Notes: generated by a model not told the origin, from the sequence alone. A DNA stretch of 64,000 bases from Paenibacillus rhizosphaerae (GCF_014192015.1 NZ_JACHXJ010000001.1:1302001-1366000), one strand, 5' to 3'; counted from the first letter of the stretch, positions 43,658-53,201 are shown. Numbers and translations are program-made.

Positions 43658-44845
43658 GTGAAAAGCAACTTTTATGGCAGAATCCTGTCCATTGCGGCTG
43701 TCCTTCTCTTTCTGCTTGAACGGCAGCAGCTGTTTAGCGATCCGCCGGAGAAAATAACGCTGCATCTGATGGTTTGGATAACCTTTACGAGTATTGTTCT
43801 GATCAGGAGATCATCGTGGACGGTAACACGGGCGGTTTTTGCCGCTTCTCTGATCTCCGCGGAGTGTCTGATCGGGATCTTATGGTTTCATGAAATCAAG
43901 CTGCTGTATTTCCTGGTGATTCTGCTGTTCGCCTGGGCAATGCGGTTGACGGCTTCCAAAGCTTATGTCCCCTTGATTATAGCAATGGTCGTATCAGCCG
44001 GATTGTATATCCGTTTTGGTGAAAAGGATGTGTTTGACCTTCTCTCCTTTGTACTGCTTGGACTTGTCCTCTACTTCTTTATTCGCAGTCGTATGGAAAG
44101 AAGACGCATCCACGAATTGAATGAGCGCCACTTGAAGGAGCTTCAGGAAGCTTATGAACAACTTCAGGATGCCTCTGCAACGGCAATGCAGTACGCTGTG
44201 CTGGAGGAGAGGGCCCGAATTGCTCGCGACATCCATGATGCGGTGGGCCACAGTCTGACGTCGCTTATCGTGCAGATGCAGGCGCTGCGTTATATGATCA
44301 AGCAGGATCCGGTGCATGCAGGGGAGACACTGGAAGAGATGCTGTCCGTGGCCCGCCAAGGGCTGCAAAATATCCGCGAGTCCGTCCACGCTTTGGCAGG
44401 GGATCGTTCTTTTTCCGGCATGACGGCCTTGAAATCATTGCTTATTCGGATGGAGGCAACAGCATCCATTAGTTATAATTTTCAAGCGGATATCAATGAT
44501 GAAGATCTGCCTGCGGATACGTATGAAACGTTGTTCCGCGTGCTTCAGGAATCCGTCACGAACGTCATTCGTCATTCGAATGCGACGCGGGTGGAAGTGA
44601 ACCTTTCAGGGGGACACCATAAAATCACTATGCTCATTCGAGACAACGGCACGCTGAATGGGGGACACGGCATCCACGAAGGCTTCGGTCTGAAGGTCAT
44701 GAGGGAGCGGCTGGAAGAGAAAGGCGGTCGTCTGCAGTACCGCATTCCGGAGAGCGGCGGATTTGAAATCGCTGCGGCTCTGCCGGCTGAAGACCGGCCA
44801 CGGCTTGAGGCCGAAAGGAGGGATAAGGATGACGTTGAGCGATAA
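43658..44845 (+). CDS. NarL-type sensor histidine kinase
   Basis: A 395-residue kinase. The first 145 residues hold about five membrane helices with no large external sensor domain. The cytoplasmic part has a coiled linker, then a HisKA_3 domain with the phospho-acceptor His in RIARDIHDAVGHSLTSL (near 193), and an ATPase with RVLQESVTNVIRHSNA and DNGTLNGGHG. The layout resembles LiaS or DesK, which sense envelope or membrane state. The start is GTG with AAAGGAGG before it. It overlaps the regulator gene by 17 bases. Confidence 0.9.
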   Translation: MKSNFYGRILSIAAVLLFLLERQQLFSDPPEKITLHLMVWITFTSIVLIRRSSWTVTRAVFAASLISAECLIGILWFHEIKLLYFLVILLFAWAMRLTASKAYVPLIIAMVVSAGLYIRFGEKDVFDLLSFVLLGLVLYFFIRSRMERRRIHELNERHLKELQEAYEQLQDASATAMQYAVLEERARIARDIHDAVGHSLTSLIVQMQALRYMIKQDPVHAGETLEEMLSVARQGLQNIRESVHALAGDRSFSGMTALKSLLIRMEATASISYNFQADINDEDLPADTYETLFRVLQESVTNVIRHSNATRVEVNLSGGHHKITMLIRDNGTLNGGHGIHEGFGLKVMRERLEEKGGRLQYRIPESGGFEIAAALPAEDRPRLEAERRDKDDVER

Positions 44846-45500
44846 CATTAAGGTTTTGCTGGCCGATGACCAGACGATGATCCGCCAGGGATTCGGTTAC
44901 TTGATCGGGCTGCAGCCCGATATGACGCTGGTTGGCGAGGCGTCGGACGGGGGTGAAGCCGTTGAAATGGCCACTCGGCTTGGTCCGGACGTCATTTTAA
45001 TGGATGTTCAGATGCCCGTCATGTCGGGAATTGAAGCAACTAGAGAAATTATGAGACGGCTGCCAGAGACGAAGATCGTCATCCTGACGACGTTTGATGA
45101 CCAAGAGTATATCTACCAGGGAATTCGTGCAGGGGCGGTCGGCTACTTGCTCAAGGATGCGGAAGTGGAAGACATGCTGGGGGCCGTCCGGTCTGCGCAC
45201 CGGGGAGAAGCGGTGTACAAAACGGCGTTGGCCGCGAGCGCCATGCTGCGTATTGCATCCCCCGAGCAGCACTCGCAGCCCGAAGAAGCGGGCATGAATC
45301 TGGCGGAGCCTCTCACTGAACGGGAGCGTGAGATATTACAGGAGATGGCATTTGGCCTACGGAATGATGAGATCGCCCGAAAATTGGTCATTACCGAGGG
45401 AACGGTCAAATCACATGTTCACCGGATCCTGCAAAAATTCGGCTGCCAAGACCGGACGCAGGTCGTGGTCATTGCGCTTCGCAGCGGTATGGTAAAATAA
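44829..45500 (+). CDS. NarL/LuxR-family response regulator
   Basis: A 223-residue response regulator. The receiver has the acidic pair LLADDQ and the phospho-Asp in DVILMDVQMP (residue 59), with conserved Thr in ILTTFDD and Lys in YLLKDA. The C-terminal LuxR-type helix-turn-helix is LTEREREILQEMA then ITEGTVKSHVHRILQKFG. Its start lies inside the kinase gene, so the two are coupled. It is phosphorylated by that kinase; targets are unknown. Confidence 0.93.
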   Translation: MTLSDNIKVLLADDQTMIRQGFGYLIGLQPDMTLVGEASDGGEAVEMATRLGPDVILMDVQMPVMSGIEATREIMRRLPETKIVILTTFDDQEYIYQGIRAGAVGYLLKDAEVEDMLGAVRSAHRGEAVYKTALAASAMLRIASPEQHSQPEEAGMNLAEPLTEREREILQEMAFGLRNDEIARKLVITEGTVKSHVHRILQKFGCQDRTQVVVIALRSGMVK

Positions 45501-45539
45501 GCAGCCAGCCTTCCCCTAGCGGGGGAAAGGCTGGCTGTT
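45501..45539. terminator. Terminator between response regulator and StyA-like gene
   Basis: CAGCCAGCCTTCCCC pairs with GGGGGAAAGGCTGGCTG around a short loop. It overlaps the last codons of the convergent monooxygenase gene. Confidence 0.8.
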
Positions 45540-46706
45540 GTGATGTTCAAAGAAGCTGCGGTACGCTTGGGTCGGATCCTCAAACCAATGGGCTATCCGG
45601 TCCGCCGTATCCTGATCTCCTGCGGCTTGCATCAGAAGCTCGGCGATATGTCCCGGCAGCGGCTGGGTCATGGCGTTGGTCCATTCGGTAACGGCCTTGA
45701 TATAAGGCTCCGTCCGGTTCCAATATTCGCTGCCGAGAGACTCGTCCCAAACGGCATCTGCATGGGCCAGCAGCGTTTCGTACAGCCGTTCGGCAGCGTA
45801 TGAGGCTGTGTTGCAGCCCTGCCCGGTGATGGGATCGGCCAGGAAGACACTGTCTCCGCATCCAAGAATGAGCGTGCCGCCATGCATGACATACGGGCGG
45901 CGAACCGCAGGTGTAACGGCGGTGAGCAGATATGCGTTGTCGTCAATCAGCGCGAAACGGGCTGGATCGATCCGGCCGGCGATTTCCGGAAATTGTTCCT
46001 TCACCATGCGGAGCATTCGCTCGGCAAAAGCATCCGGTCCCTTTACGCCGACAAAAGCATCCAGCGTCCCGCCAGGAACTGCTTCCATAAACAAAATGGT
46101 GGCTCTTCCGTTCTCCGTGACGGCTGGAATCTCGAACATTTCACCGATGCCGGGCATCACCGTAATGGAAATGCCTTCGGGCTCGACCGGACGTATACCG
46201 GAAAAATAACCGACGATACATTTCCGCTGCGGCGTCCGGAAGGGCGTCAGTCTCTCCTCCACCGGAAAAGAGGCGACCGGTCCCGATTTGCCGGATGCGT
46301 CGATGATCAGGTCGAACGAGGTCGCGAGTGCATCCAGATCATCAGCCGTAACGCGTCTATGCCGGAACCGGACGCCATCCTTGGCCAGATCCTCCATGGC
46401 GTCCGCAAACCGGATGCGCTGGTCGGTGGAAGTGGCTATGCCCGTCAACTGCCCGGTAAACAGCTTTTGTCCGCCGAGCTGAAAGTGAATGGTCCGAATC
46501 TGCGGCGCTTCGCTGTTCGAGGGCATCTGCGCGCGCCGCTCCCGCGCAAGTGTTGGTTGAAAATGAACCTGGGTTGAGCGGACTCGGCCGCTGCGGACTT
46601 CACCAGGCTCTTCATGATGAAGCACCGTGACATCGAAATCGTCCTTCAGCGCATAAGCCAGCTGCAGCCCGGCCGTTCCGGTTCCGATAATGCCGATTGT
46701 TCTCAT
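45516..46706 (-). CDS. StyA-like FAD monooxygenase (styrene/indole type)
   Basis: A 396-residue flavoprotein. The N-terminal dinucleotide motif is GIIGTGTAGLQLAYAL. The body matches the styrene/indole monooxygenase oxygenase subunit (RVRSTQVHFQPTLARER, DLIIDASGKSG, GCGDSVFLADPITGQGCNTASYAAE). StyA epoxidises styrene or indole using FADH2 supplied by the separate reductase StyB, which is not adjacent here. AAGGAGGAG lies before the ATG. It lies downstream of a P450 on the same strand with an 84-base gap, so the two may form one pathway. Substrate unknown. Confidence 0.82.
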   Translation of the reverse strand: MRTIGIIGTGTAGLQLAYALKDDFDVTVLHHEEPGEVRSGRVRSTQVHFQPTLARERRAQMPSNSEAPQIRTIHFQLGGQKLFTGQLTGIATSTDQRIRFADAMEDLAKDGVRFRHRRVTADDLDALATSFDLIIDASGKSGPVASFPVEERLTPFRTPQRKCIVGYFSGIRPVEPEGISITVMPGIGEMFEIPAVTENGRATILFMEAVPGGTLDAFVGVKGPDAFAERMLRMVKEQFPEIAGRIDPARFALIDDNAYLLTAVTPAVRRPYVMHGGTLILGCGDSVFLADPITGQGCNTASYAAERLYETLLAHADAVWDESLGSEYWNRTEPYIKAVTEWTNAMTQPLPGHIAELLMQAAGDQDTADRIAHWFEDPTQAYRSFFEHHNSQPFPR

Positions 46707-46790
46707 GAGTGATCTCCTCCTTGATCTTGGGGACTATTTAACAGCATACCTTCGAGCCGGGATGGACCAACAGGGAACAATTGACTAATT

Positions 46791-47981
46791 TTAGTTCAGG
46801 CGAAGCGGGATTTCTTTCACCCCGCGCACGATCATGCCGGGTCTCCATTCCAAATTCCCGATGTCTCCTTCAAGCGCAAAGTCGGGAAAGCGCCGCAGCA
46901 GCGTATTGACCGCAATCTCTCCCTCCAAGCGGGCGAGCGGGGCGCCAAGGCACAGGTGTATACCTTTACCGAACGCCAAATGCGGGCTTTTGCCGCGGGT
47001 AATGTCAAACAGGTCCGGGTCCTCAAACTGAGCCGGGTCCCGGTTGGCCGCATCGAGCGCGACGATCACAAGGTCGCCCCGCTGGAATGGCTGGCCCCTG
47101 AATTCCAGATCCTCGGACGCCCAGCGTGAGGTGCTGAATTCCACAGGGCCGTTGTACCGAAGCATTTCCTCGACGGCTCCCTGGATGAGTTCCGGACGAT
47201 CCTGAAGGAGCCGGCGCTGCTCCGGATATTCCAGCAGGGCCAGCACGCCATTGCCGATCAAATTGACTGTCGTCTCATGGCCGGCGATGATCATTAGCGT
47301 TACCACCCCGTACAGTTCTTCCTCCGTCAACCGGTCCCCTTGATGTTCCGCGATCACCAGCTCGCTGATCATGTCGTCACCCGGCTGCTGGCGGACCTTC
47401 CTGAACCATTCTTTCAAATAAGCGATAAATTCGTTCATATGGCGGGTGACATCCTCGCCCATCTTCTGGTTTGAAGCTTCGATAATGGAATTCGACCATA
47501 CCCTGAACTTGTCCTGATCCTCCGTGGGCACGCCCAGGATTTCGCTGATGACGATGATCGGGAGCGGAAAGGCGTAGTCGTCAATGAGGTTCAGGCGATC
47601 CTTGCCGGAGACCGCATCCAGAAGCCTGTCCGCAATCTCCTGGATATGAGCCCGCATGCTTTCGATCCGCTGCGGCGTGAAGCCCTTTTGCACCAGACCG
47701 CGAAGACGTTTGTGATCCGGCGGGTCGGAGAACAGCATGTTTTTGGAGAAAACGCTTGGATGCTCCTGTCCGGTGAATTTGGTCATGTCCTTGATGAACC
47801 TCGGATCTTTCAGCACGGCTTCCGCATCCTCGTAGGTGCTGATGAGCCAGCCGGTTTGCCCGTTCGGCAGCATAACCTTCACAACGGGATCGCTTTTCCG
47901 CAATTTTGCGTACACGGGATAAGGATCGCGGGTAAAGTCGGTCGTAAACAGTGCATTTTTCGGAGTTTCACTTGTATGCAT
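46791..47981 (-). CDS. Cytochrome P450 (CYP107-like)
   Basis: A 396-residue soluble P450. The I-helix motif is AGHETTVNL, ExxR is in EEMLRYNGPVEF, and the haem loop is [17 protein letters not shown]. It is closer to the biosynthetic CYP107 group than to the P450 at 6500. The start is ATG 47981, ten bases after GAGAGGAG; a GTG six bases upstream is too close to that site. A TATAAT lies upstream on the same strand at 48024-48029. No redox partner is adjacent. Possible role in oxidising a secondary metabolite. Confidence 0.92.
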   Translation of the reverse strand: MHTSETPKNALFTTDFTRDPYPVYAKLRKSDPVVKVMLPNGQTGWLISTYEDAEAVLKDPRFIKDMTKFTGQEHPSVFSKNMLFSDPPDHKRLRGLVQKGFTPQRIESMRAHIQEIADRLLDAVSGKDRLNLIDDYAFPLPIIVISEILGVPTEDQDKFRVWSNSIIEASNQKMGEDVTRHMNEFIAYLKEWFRKVRQQPGDDMISELVIAEHQGDRLTEEELYGVVTLMIIAGHETTVNLIGNGVLALLEYPEQRRLLQDRPELIQGAVEEMLRYNGPVEFSTSRWASEDLEFRGQPFQRGDLVIVALDAANRDPAQFEDPDLFDITRGKSPHLAFGKGIHLCLGAPLARLEGEIAVNTLLRRFPDFALEGDIGNLEWRPGMIVRGVKEIPLRLN

Positions 47982-48290
47982 AGACACTGGACTCCTCTCA
48001 AAGAAAGATAGATTGCCCTCTCATTATAAAAGAATGTGGGAACGATATCCAAAAAGCGGGTTCGAGCCACTTTATGAAACCATGCAGCCTTTCTACAATT
48101 ATTCAAATAACAACAAACAAATGATCGTTTTTCGATGGTGTTCACCGATATTGTTCATTGCATTGGAGAAATCGTCATCCTCCTGAGATAAAAAGATGAT
48201 TGTTTTGGCGTTTCTGCTCATATGCGCCGGAATGCTGCTTCGATAATCTGAAGCTGCAAGATTCACCACACATAAATGGAGGTTATAGGC
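47982..48290. other. Divergent intergenic region between P450 and lipoprotein genes
   Basis: About 310 bases without a gene. On the minus strand, TATAAT at 48024-48029 is a good -10 for the P450. The plus strand is A/T-rich around 48100-48210, where the lipoprotein operon promoter should lie, but no clear -35/-10 pair was found. No repeats or stable stems stood out. Confidence 0.4.
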
Positions 48291-49916
48291 ATGAAAAAAA
48301 TCGCAGCTGCGGGTCTGATCATCGCGATGCTGGGCAGTGTGCTGGCGGGCTGTTCATCCGGCGGCAAGAGCGGCGAGGATGCGGCAAAGGGGGCAAGTCC
48401 GGGAGGAGCGGCCGAGTCGGCGACCTACCCGTTGAAAACCGATGAGAAGCTGTCCTATTGGGGGGACATCACCGGCAATCTGGTCGGCGTCAAGGCTTCG
48501 CATGACGAAATTCCTTTCTTCCAGAAATGGCAGGAGAAAACCGGTGTGCCGCTAGAGTTCACTGCGCCGCCGGCCGGCCAATCGAAGGAAGCCTTCAACG
48601 TTATGCTGGCTTCGGGGGATTTGCCGGATATGATCGAATATAACTTTATCGGCGATTTCCCCGGCGGACCGGAAAAGGCGATCAAAGACGGCTACATTCT
48701 GAAGCTGAACGATCTGATCGACAAGTACGCCCCCAACCTGAAAAAGTACCTGCAGGAACATCCCGACATCGACAAGATGGTCAAGACGGACAGCGGCAGC
48801 TACTACGCATTCCCGTTCATCCGGGGCGACGAATACTTGCGTGTATTCCAGGGACCGGTGATCCGGAAGGACTGGCTGGATGAGCTTGGTCTGCCAGTGC
48901 CGGAGACAATCGACGAGTGGACGACGACGCTGAGAGCCTTCAAAGAGAAGAAGGGGGCGGCCGCACCGTTCTCGGTCGTGAGCAAGCCGCGCTTCTTCAA
49001 CGAGTCCGGCAACGGCGCGTTTATCGGCGCCTTCGGCGTAAACCGCGGGTTCTACCAGGAAGACGGAAAGGTCAAATTCGGTCCCGCCGAGCCCGGCTTT
49101 AAAGGGTATTTGCAGCTGTTTCATGACTGGTATAAGGAAGGCTTGATCGATAAAAACATCGCGACGGCCGACACGAAAGCGGTCGACAGCAACATTGCTT
49201 CCGGCGCTACTGGAGCAACGGTAGGGAACGCAGGGGGAGGCATCGGCAAGTGGCAGCCGCTCGTTGCGGCAAACGACCCGAAAGCCGTTCTCGTTGCCGC
49301 GCCTTATCCCGTGCTGAACAAAGGAGACAAGCCCAAATTCGGACAGTTGAACCAGGCTTACGCCTCCGAAGGTACGGTAGGGGTTACGACAGGCGCAAAA
49401 GACCCAGCACTCGCGGTACGCATGCTCGATTACGGGTACAGTGAGGAGGGACATATGTTCTTCAACTTTGGTGAAGAGGGCGTCAGCTACACCATGGAGA
49501 ACGGGTATCCGAAGTTTACAGATCTCTTGATGAAGAATCCGGACAAGCTCGCTCCCGCCCAGGCCATTTCCCTGTATGCACGCAGCAGCTACAACGGGCC
49601 ATTCGTGCAGGATAAGCGTTACGCGGAGCAGTTCTTTGCGCTCCAGACGCAGCGGGATGCCGTGGAGATTTGGAGAAACACCGATGCGGCGAAATATAAC
49701 CTGCCGTCTATTACGCCGACGCCGGAAGAAAGCTCCGAATATGCTACCATCATGAACGATATCAATACACTCGTGGACGAAATGACAATCAAGATCATTC
49801 TCGGCACCGAGCCGGTCGACCAATACGAAAGTTATGTCGCCAAGATGAAATCGCTGGGATTGGACCGGGCGATCGAAATCCAAACGGCGGCGCTGCAGCG
49901 TTATAACAGCCGGTAA
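48291..49916 (+). CDS. Extracellular sugar-binding lipoprotein (LplA-like), GH88 locus copy 1
   Basis: A 541-residue binding protein. Its signal peptide ends VLAGC with the lipidated Cys at residue 21, followed by a Gly/Ser-rich linker. The mature part has KLSYWGDITGN, the family strand FNVMLASGDLPDMIEYNF, and FPFIRGDEYLRVFQGPVIRKDWLDELGLPVPETIDEW. Length and sequence place it in the LplA group that binds oligosaccharides. A diverged paralogue lies at 55573. GGAGG precedes the ATG. It heads an operon with two permeases and a GH88 enzyme, so it probably binds unsaturated uronic oligosaccharides. Confidence 0.93.
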   Translation: MKKIAAAGLIIAMLGSVLAGCSSGGKSGEDAAKGASPGGAAESATYPLKTDEKLSYWGDITGNLVGVKASHDEIPFFQKWQEKTGVPLEFTAPPAGQSKEAFNVMLASGDLPDMIEYNFIGDFPGGPEKAIKDGYILKLNDLIDKYAPNLKKYLQEHPDIDKMVKTDSGSYYAFPFIRGDEYLRVFQGPVIRKDWLDELGLPVPETIDEWTTTLRAFKEKKGAAAPFSVVSKPRFFNESGNGAFIGAFGVNRGFYQEDGKVKFGPAEPGFKGYLQLFHDWYKEGLIDKNIATADTKAVDSNIASGATGATVGNAGGGIGKWQPLVAANDPKAVLVAAPYPVLNKGDKPKFGQLNQAYASEGTVGVTTGAKDPALAVRMLDYGYSEEGHMFFNFGEEGVSYTMENGYPKFTDLLMKNPDKLAPAQAISLYARSSYNGPFVQDKRYAEQFFALQTQRDAVEIWRNTDAAKYNLPSITPTPEESSEYATIMNDINTLVDEMTIKIILGTEPVDQYESYVAKMKSLGLDRAIEIQTAALQRYNSR

Positions 49917-49974
49917 CCACAAGGGAGGGGAGAGACTGCTCTCCCCCTAATAAAATCGAGGTGAACATTCAGGC

Positions 49975-50898
49975 ATGGCAAATCGGCAATCGTTTTTAAG
50001 CCGGCTCGTTCGTGATTTTGTTCTCAATAAATATTTATACATCATGATGCTCCCGGTGATCGCCTATTATTTGGTCTTCCATTACGCACCAATGTACGGG
50101 GCGCTGATCGCATTTAAAGATTATTCCCCCATGAAGGGGATTATGGGCAGCGACTGGGTCGGCTTGAAGCATTATCAGGACTTTTTCGGCAGCTATTATT
50201 TTTGGAGAATTCTGAAAAATACGATCTTGATCAGCCTTTATACGTTGGTATTTGAGTTCCCGGCGCCGATCATACTGGCACTCTTGATCAACGAAGTACG
50301 CAAGAAGAAGTTCAAACGCGTCGTTCAGACGATCACCTACATGCCGTATTTTATTTCGCTTGTCGTCATTTGCGGTATCATTACCGATTTTACGAACGCG
50401 GATGGGGTGATCAACCACCTGTTCATGTTCCTGGGCTATGACGGCCAGGCCATGCTGCAGAAGCCCGATCTGTTCCGCCCCATCTACGTGCTGTCCGAAA
50501 TCTGGCAGCGGATCGGCTGGGAATCGATCATTTATATCGCCGCACTCATGAGCATCGATCTGGAGCAGTATGAAGCGGCGCGGATCGACGGGGCGAGCCG
50601 GCTGAAGCAGATGCTGTACATTACGCTGCCCGGGCTGCTGCCGACCATCACGATCATGTTCATTCTCCGGATGGGAAACCTGCTCAACGTCGGATTTGAA
50701 AAGATCATCCTTCTGTATAACCCGGTCACGTACGAAACGGCGGACGTCATCTCGTCCTTCGTATACCGCAAAGGTCTGCTGGAGTTCGGCTGGAGCTACA
50801 GCTCCGCCGTCGGTTTGTTCAACTCGGTCATCAATCTCGTCCTCCTGATTACGGCCAACGCCATCAGCCGGAGGGTGAGCCAAAACAGCCTATGGTGA
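49975..50898 (+). CDS. ABC sugar permease, LplB-like
   Basis: A 307-residue permease. It begins with a polar stretch and YIMMLPVIAYYLVFHYAPMYGALIAFKDY, the LplB hallmark, and contains the coupling loop EAARIDGASRLKQMLYITLPGLLP. About six membrane helices are visible. GAGGTGAA precedes the ATG, 58 bases after the lipoprotein gene. It pairs with the next permease and borrows a shared ATPase, since none is encoded here. Confidence 0.93.
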   Translation: MANRQSFLSRLVRDFVLNKYLYIMMLPVIAYYLVFHYAPMYGALIAFKDYSPMKGIMGSDWVGLKHYQDFFGSYYFWRILKNTILISLYTLVFEFPAPIILALLINEVRKKKFKRVVQTITYMPYFISLVVICGIITDFTNADGVINHLFMFLGYDGQAMLQKPDLFRPIYVLSEIWQRIGWESIIYIAALMSIDLEQYEAARIDGASRLKQMLYITLPGLLPTITIMFILRMGNLLNVGFEKIILLYNPVTYETADVISSFVYRKGLLEFGWSYSSAVGLFNSVINLVLLITANAISRRVSQNSLW

Positions 50899-50908
50899 GG
50901 TGGTAAGC

Positions 50909-51790
50909 TTGAAAACAGAAATCGGTTGGGGTGACCGCATTTTCAATGTCATCAACTATGCCCTGATGATTTTCCTGGTCGTCGTGACCTTATACCCGCT
51001 GCTGTACGTATTGTTCGCTTCTTTCAGCGATTCGGCACGGCTGCTCGGGCACAAAGGCTTTTTGTGGAGGCCGCTCGGCTTCAGTCTGGAGGCTTATAAG
51101 AGCGTGCTGAACAATCCGGGTATCGGCATCGGCTTTCGCAACACGGCGTTCATTCTCGTATTCGGGGTAGCGGTGAACCTCCTGCTCACTTCCATGGGGG
51201 CTTACGTCCTGTCGCGCAAAAACGTGATGTGGAACAAGGTATTCATGTTCATTATCGTGTTCACCATGTTCTTCAGCGGAGGCCTGATCCCGCTGTATCT
51301 CGTCGTCAAAGGCGTAGGGCTGCTGGATACGTTGTGGTCCACGATCGTTCCGTTCGCCGTCAGCACGTTTAACCTGATCATCATGCGGACGGCCTTCATG
51401 GGCATTCCGGACAGCCTGGAGGAATCGGCGAAAATCGACGGTGCGAACCATTTCACCATTTTGTTCCGGATCATCATCCCCTTGTCCATGCCGGTCATCG
51501 CCGTCATGATCCTCTACTATGCGGTGGACAAGTGGAACGGATGGTTCTACGCTTCGGTGTTTATCAAGGACAGAGACTTGTTTCCCCTGCAGCTCGTGCT
51601 GCGCGAAATTCTGATCTCCAATTCGACCGACAGCATGTCATCTGGCGCTTCTGCCGGGGACCGGTTCCAAATCGGGGAAACGATCAAATACGCAACCATT
51701 ATGGTGGCGACCGTACCCATTCTGTGCGTGTATCCGTTCCTACAGCGGTTTTTCGTGAAGGGAGTCATGGTCGGCTCACTGAAGGGATAG
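50909..51790 (+). CDS. ABC sugar permease, YtcP/LplC-like
   Basis: A 293-residue permease with the C-terminal signature YPFLQRFFVKGVMVGSLKG and coupling loop ESAKIDGANHFTILFRIIIPLSMP. The start is taken as TTG 50909 because GAGGTGG lies five bases before it; a GTG at 50900 lies inside that site. It starts ten bases after the partner permease stops. Together with it and the lipoprotein it forms one importer. Confidence 0.9.
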   Translation: MKTEIGWGDRIFNVINYALMIFLVVVTLYPLLYVLFASFSDSARLLGHKGFLWRPLGFSLEAYKSVLNNPGIGIGFRNTAFILVFGVAVNLLLTSMGAYVLSRKNVMWNKVFMFIIVFTMFFSGGLIPLYLVVKGVGLLDTLWSTIVPFAVSTFNLIIMRTAFMGIPDSLEESAKIDGANHFTILFRIIIPLSMPVIAVMILYYAVDKWNGWFYASVFIKDRDLFPLQLVLREILISNSTDSMSSGASAGDRFQIGETIKYATIMVATVPILCVYPFLQRFFVKGVMVGSLKG

Positions 51791-51840
51791 AGCAGATAAG
51801 GGCAAAACTTGATGTTAGTCAGTAATAAGGAGGTCTACGC

Positions 51841-52965
51841 ATGAAGGACTTTGAAACGGTAAAGCAGGAGATGTGGCAGCAGATCGTCCGCAAGACGGGA
51901 CGCATGCTGGAACAAATCGGCGGCAAATCGCCGCATGTCGCTGGGCAAGACGGCAAATACGACGATTTGCGGATCGATTGGTGGACGTCGGGATTTTGGC
52001 CGGGCCTGCTGTGGCTGATGTACGACATGACCGGCGAGGCTCCATACCGGGACGCCGCCTGGAGTTGGGATGAGAGGCTGTCGGAGCTGTGGCTCGCTCC
52101 GAACCATTACGATCACGACGTCGGTTTTCAGTTTTTGCCGACCGCGGTCATCAAGCATAAGCTGACCGGAGACCCGGACGCGGCAAGGCGCGGGCTCCTT
52201 GCCGCCGGATTCCTCGCCGGGCGCTTCAATCCTGCCGGGCAGTACATTCGCGCCTGGAACGGCGACAAGACCGGATGGTCCATCATCGATACGATGATGA
52301 ATCTGTCGCTGCTGTTCTGGGCATCGGCGGAAAGCGGTGATCCGCGGTATGGGCATGTGGCCGGGCAGCATGCGGATATGGTCGTCCGCCATTTCGTCCG
52401 CCCGGATGGGTCCGTGCATCATATCATCCGGTTTGATGCCGACACCGGCGAAGCCGTCGAAGCGATCGGCGGGCAAGGTTATGCGCCGGATTCGGCCTGG
52501 AGCCGGGGAGCGGCCTGGGCATTATATGGTCTGACGAATACGTACCGTTATACGGGCCGTTCGGATTACCTAGAGGCAGCCCAGCGGGTAGCGAATTTCT
52601 TCATAGCGCACTTGCCCGAGGACGGCGTGCCGTACTGGGATTTCCGCGCAGAAGCAGTGGAAGCGGAGGGCGGCATTGTTCGCGACAGCTCCGCTGGCGC
52701 CATCGCCGCATCCGGACTGCTGGAGCTTGCGGACGTGCTTGGCGATATCCGGGGAAGGGGATATCTTGAGGCCGCGCAGCGGATTTTGCGCTCCCTGTAC
52801 ACGAAGTACGGCACGTGGAATGATCCGGACCATGAGGCTATCCTGCTGCATGGAACCGGCCATAAGCCGGCTTCGAAAAACGTGGACGTGTCTCTCATTT
52901 ACGGCGACTACTTTTTCGTTGAAGCGGTCGCCAAGCTGAACGGCTGGAAAAATCGAATCTTTTAA
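51841..52965 (+). CDS. GH88 unsaturated glucuronyl hydrolase
   Basis: A 374-residue cytoplasmic enzyme with the alpha/alpha-barrel of GH88. The two catalytic aspartates of Bacillus UGL (88 and 149) match Asp in YDHDVGFQF (near 93) and in WSIIDTMMNL (near 150). WGxGAxxA-type residues occur in SRGAAWALYGL. The enzyme removes the 4,5-unsaturated uronate left by polysaccharide lyases on gellan, xanthan or glycosaminoglycan fragments; GH105 enzymes act on rhamnogalacturonan. AAGGAGG precedes the ATG, 50 bases past the permease gene. It is the main clue to the importer's substrate. No lyase is in the window. Confidence 0.9.
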   Translation: MKDFETVKQEMWQQIVRKTGRMLEQIGGKSPHVAGQDGKYDDLRIDWWTSGFWPGLLWLMYDMTGEAPYRDAAWSWDERLSELWLAPNHYDHDVGFQFLPTAVIKHKLTGDPDAARRGLLAAGFLAGRFNPAGQYIRAWNGDKTGWSIIDTMMNLSLLFWASAESGDPRYGHVAGQHADMVVRHFVRPDGSVHHIIRFDADTGEAVEAIGGQGYAPDSAWSRGAAWALYGLTNTYRYTGRSDYLEAAQRVANFFIAHLPEDGVPYWDFRAEAVEAEGGIVRDSSAGAIAASGLLELADVLGDIRGRGYLEAAQRILRSLYTKYGTWNDPDHEAILLHGTGHKPASKNVDVSLIYGDYFFVEAVAKLNGWKNRIF

Positions 52966-53020
52966 TATTGTAAGATTAGCGAGATGATGAAGGAGGCAGT
53001 CCGCCTGACCGATCATCCGC

Positions 53021-53059
53021 AGAGCCTGGGCAGACCGTGAGGTCTCCCGAGGCTTTTTC
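53021..53059 (+). terminator. Terminator of the importer-GH88 operon
   Basis: AGCCT-GGGCAGACC pairs with GGTCTCCC-GAGGCT around GTGA, ending in TTTTTCG. It separates the operon from the following regulator, which has its own promoter. Confidence 0.8.
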
Positions 53060-53086
53060 GTGTTTCATCTGCATAAAACCTGTTGA

Positions 53087-53122
53087 TTTTGCACTTTTAT
53101 CAACCGGATTGCACTTTTTATC
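53087..53122 (+). promoter_or_regulatory. Two tandem half-sites, probable AraC operator
   Basis: TTGCACTTTTATC (53089) and TTGCACTTTTTATC (53109) are direct repeats exactly 20 bases apart, about two helical turns. They end 26 bases before TATAAT at 53148-53153. AraC proteins typically bind such tandem direct repeats beside the -35 element. Confidence 0.5.
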
Positions 53123-53201
53123 TATACGCATCCCGGACGATATTCGATATAATGGGTGTCTAATCAATCGTGACAAACTATTGAAGTATGGGTGATGGTC
53201 T

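Noticed and set aside
48552..49922. A 456-codon open frame on the minus strand opposite the first GH88-locus lipoprotein; similar long antisense frames lie opposite GH127, both LLM genes, P450 and arylsulfotransferase
   Set aside because: GC-rich codon use leaves few stops on the opposite strand. None has a ribosome site, family motif or sensible composition, and all lie over well-supported genes.
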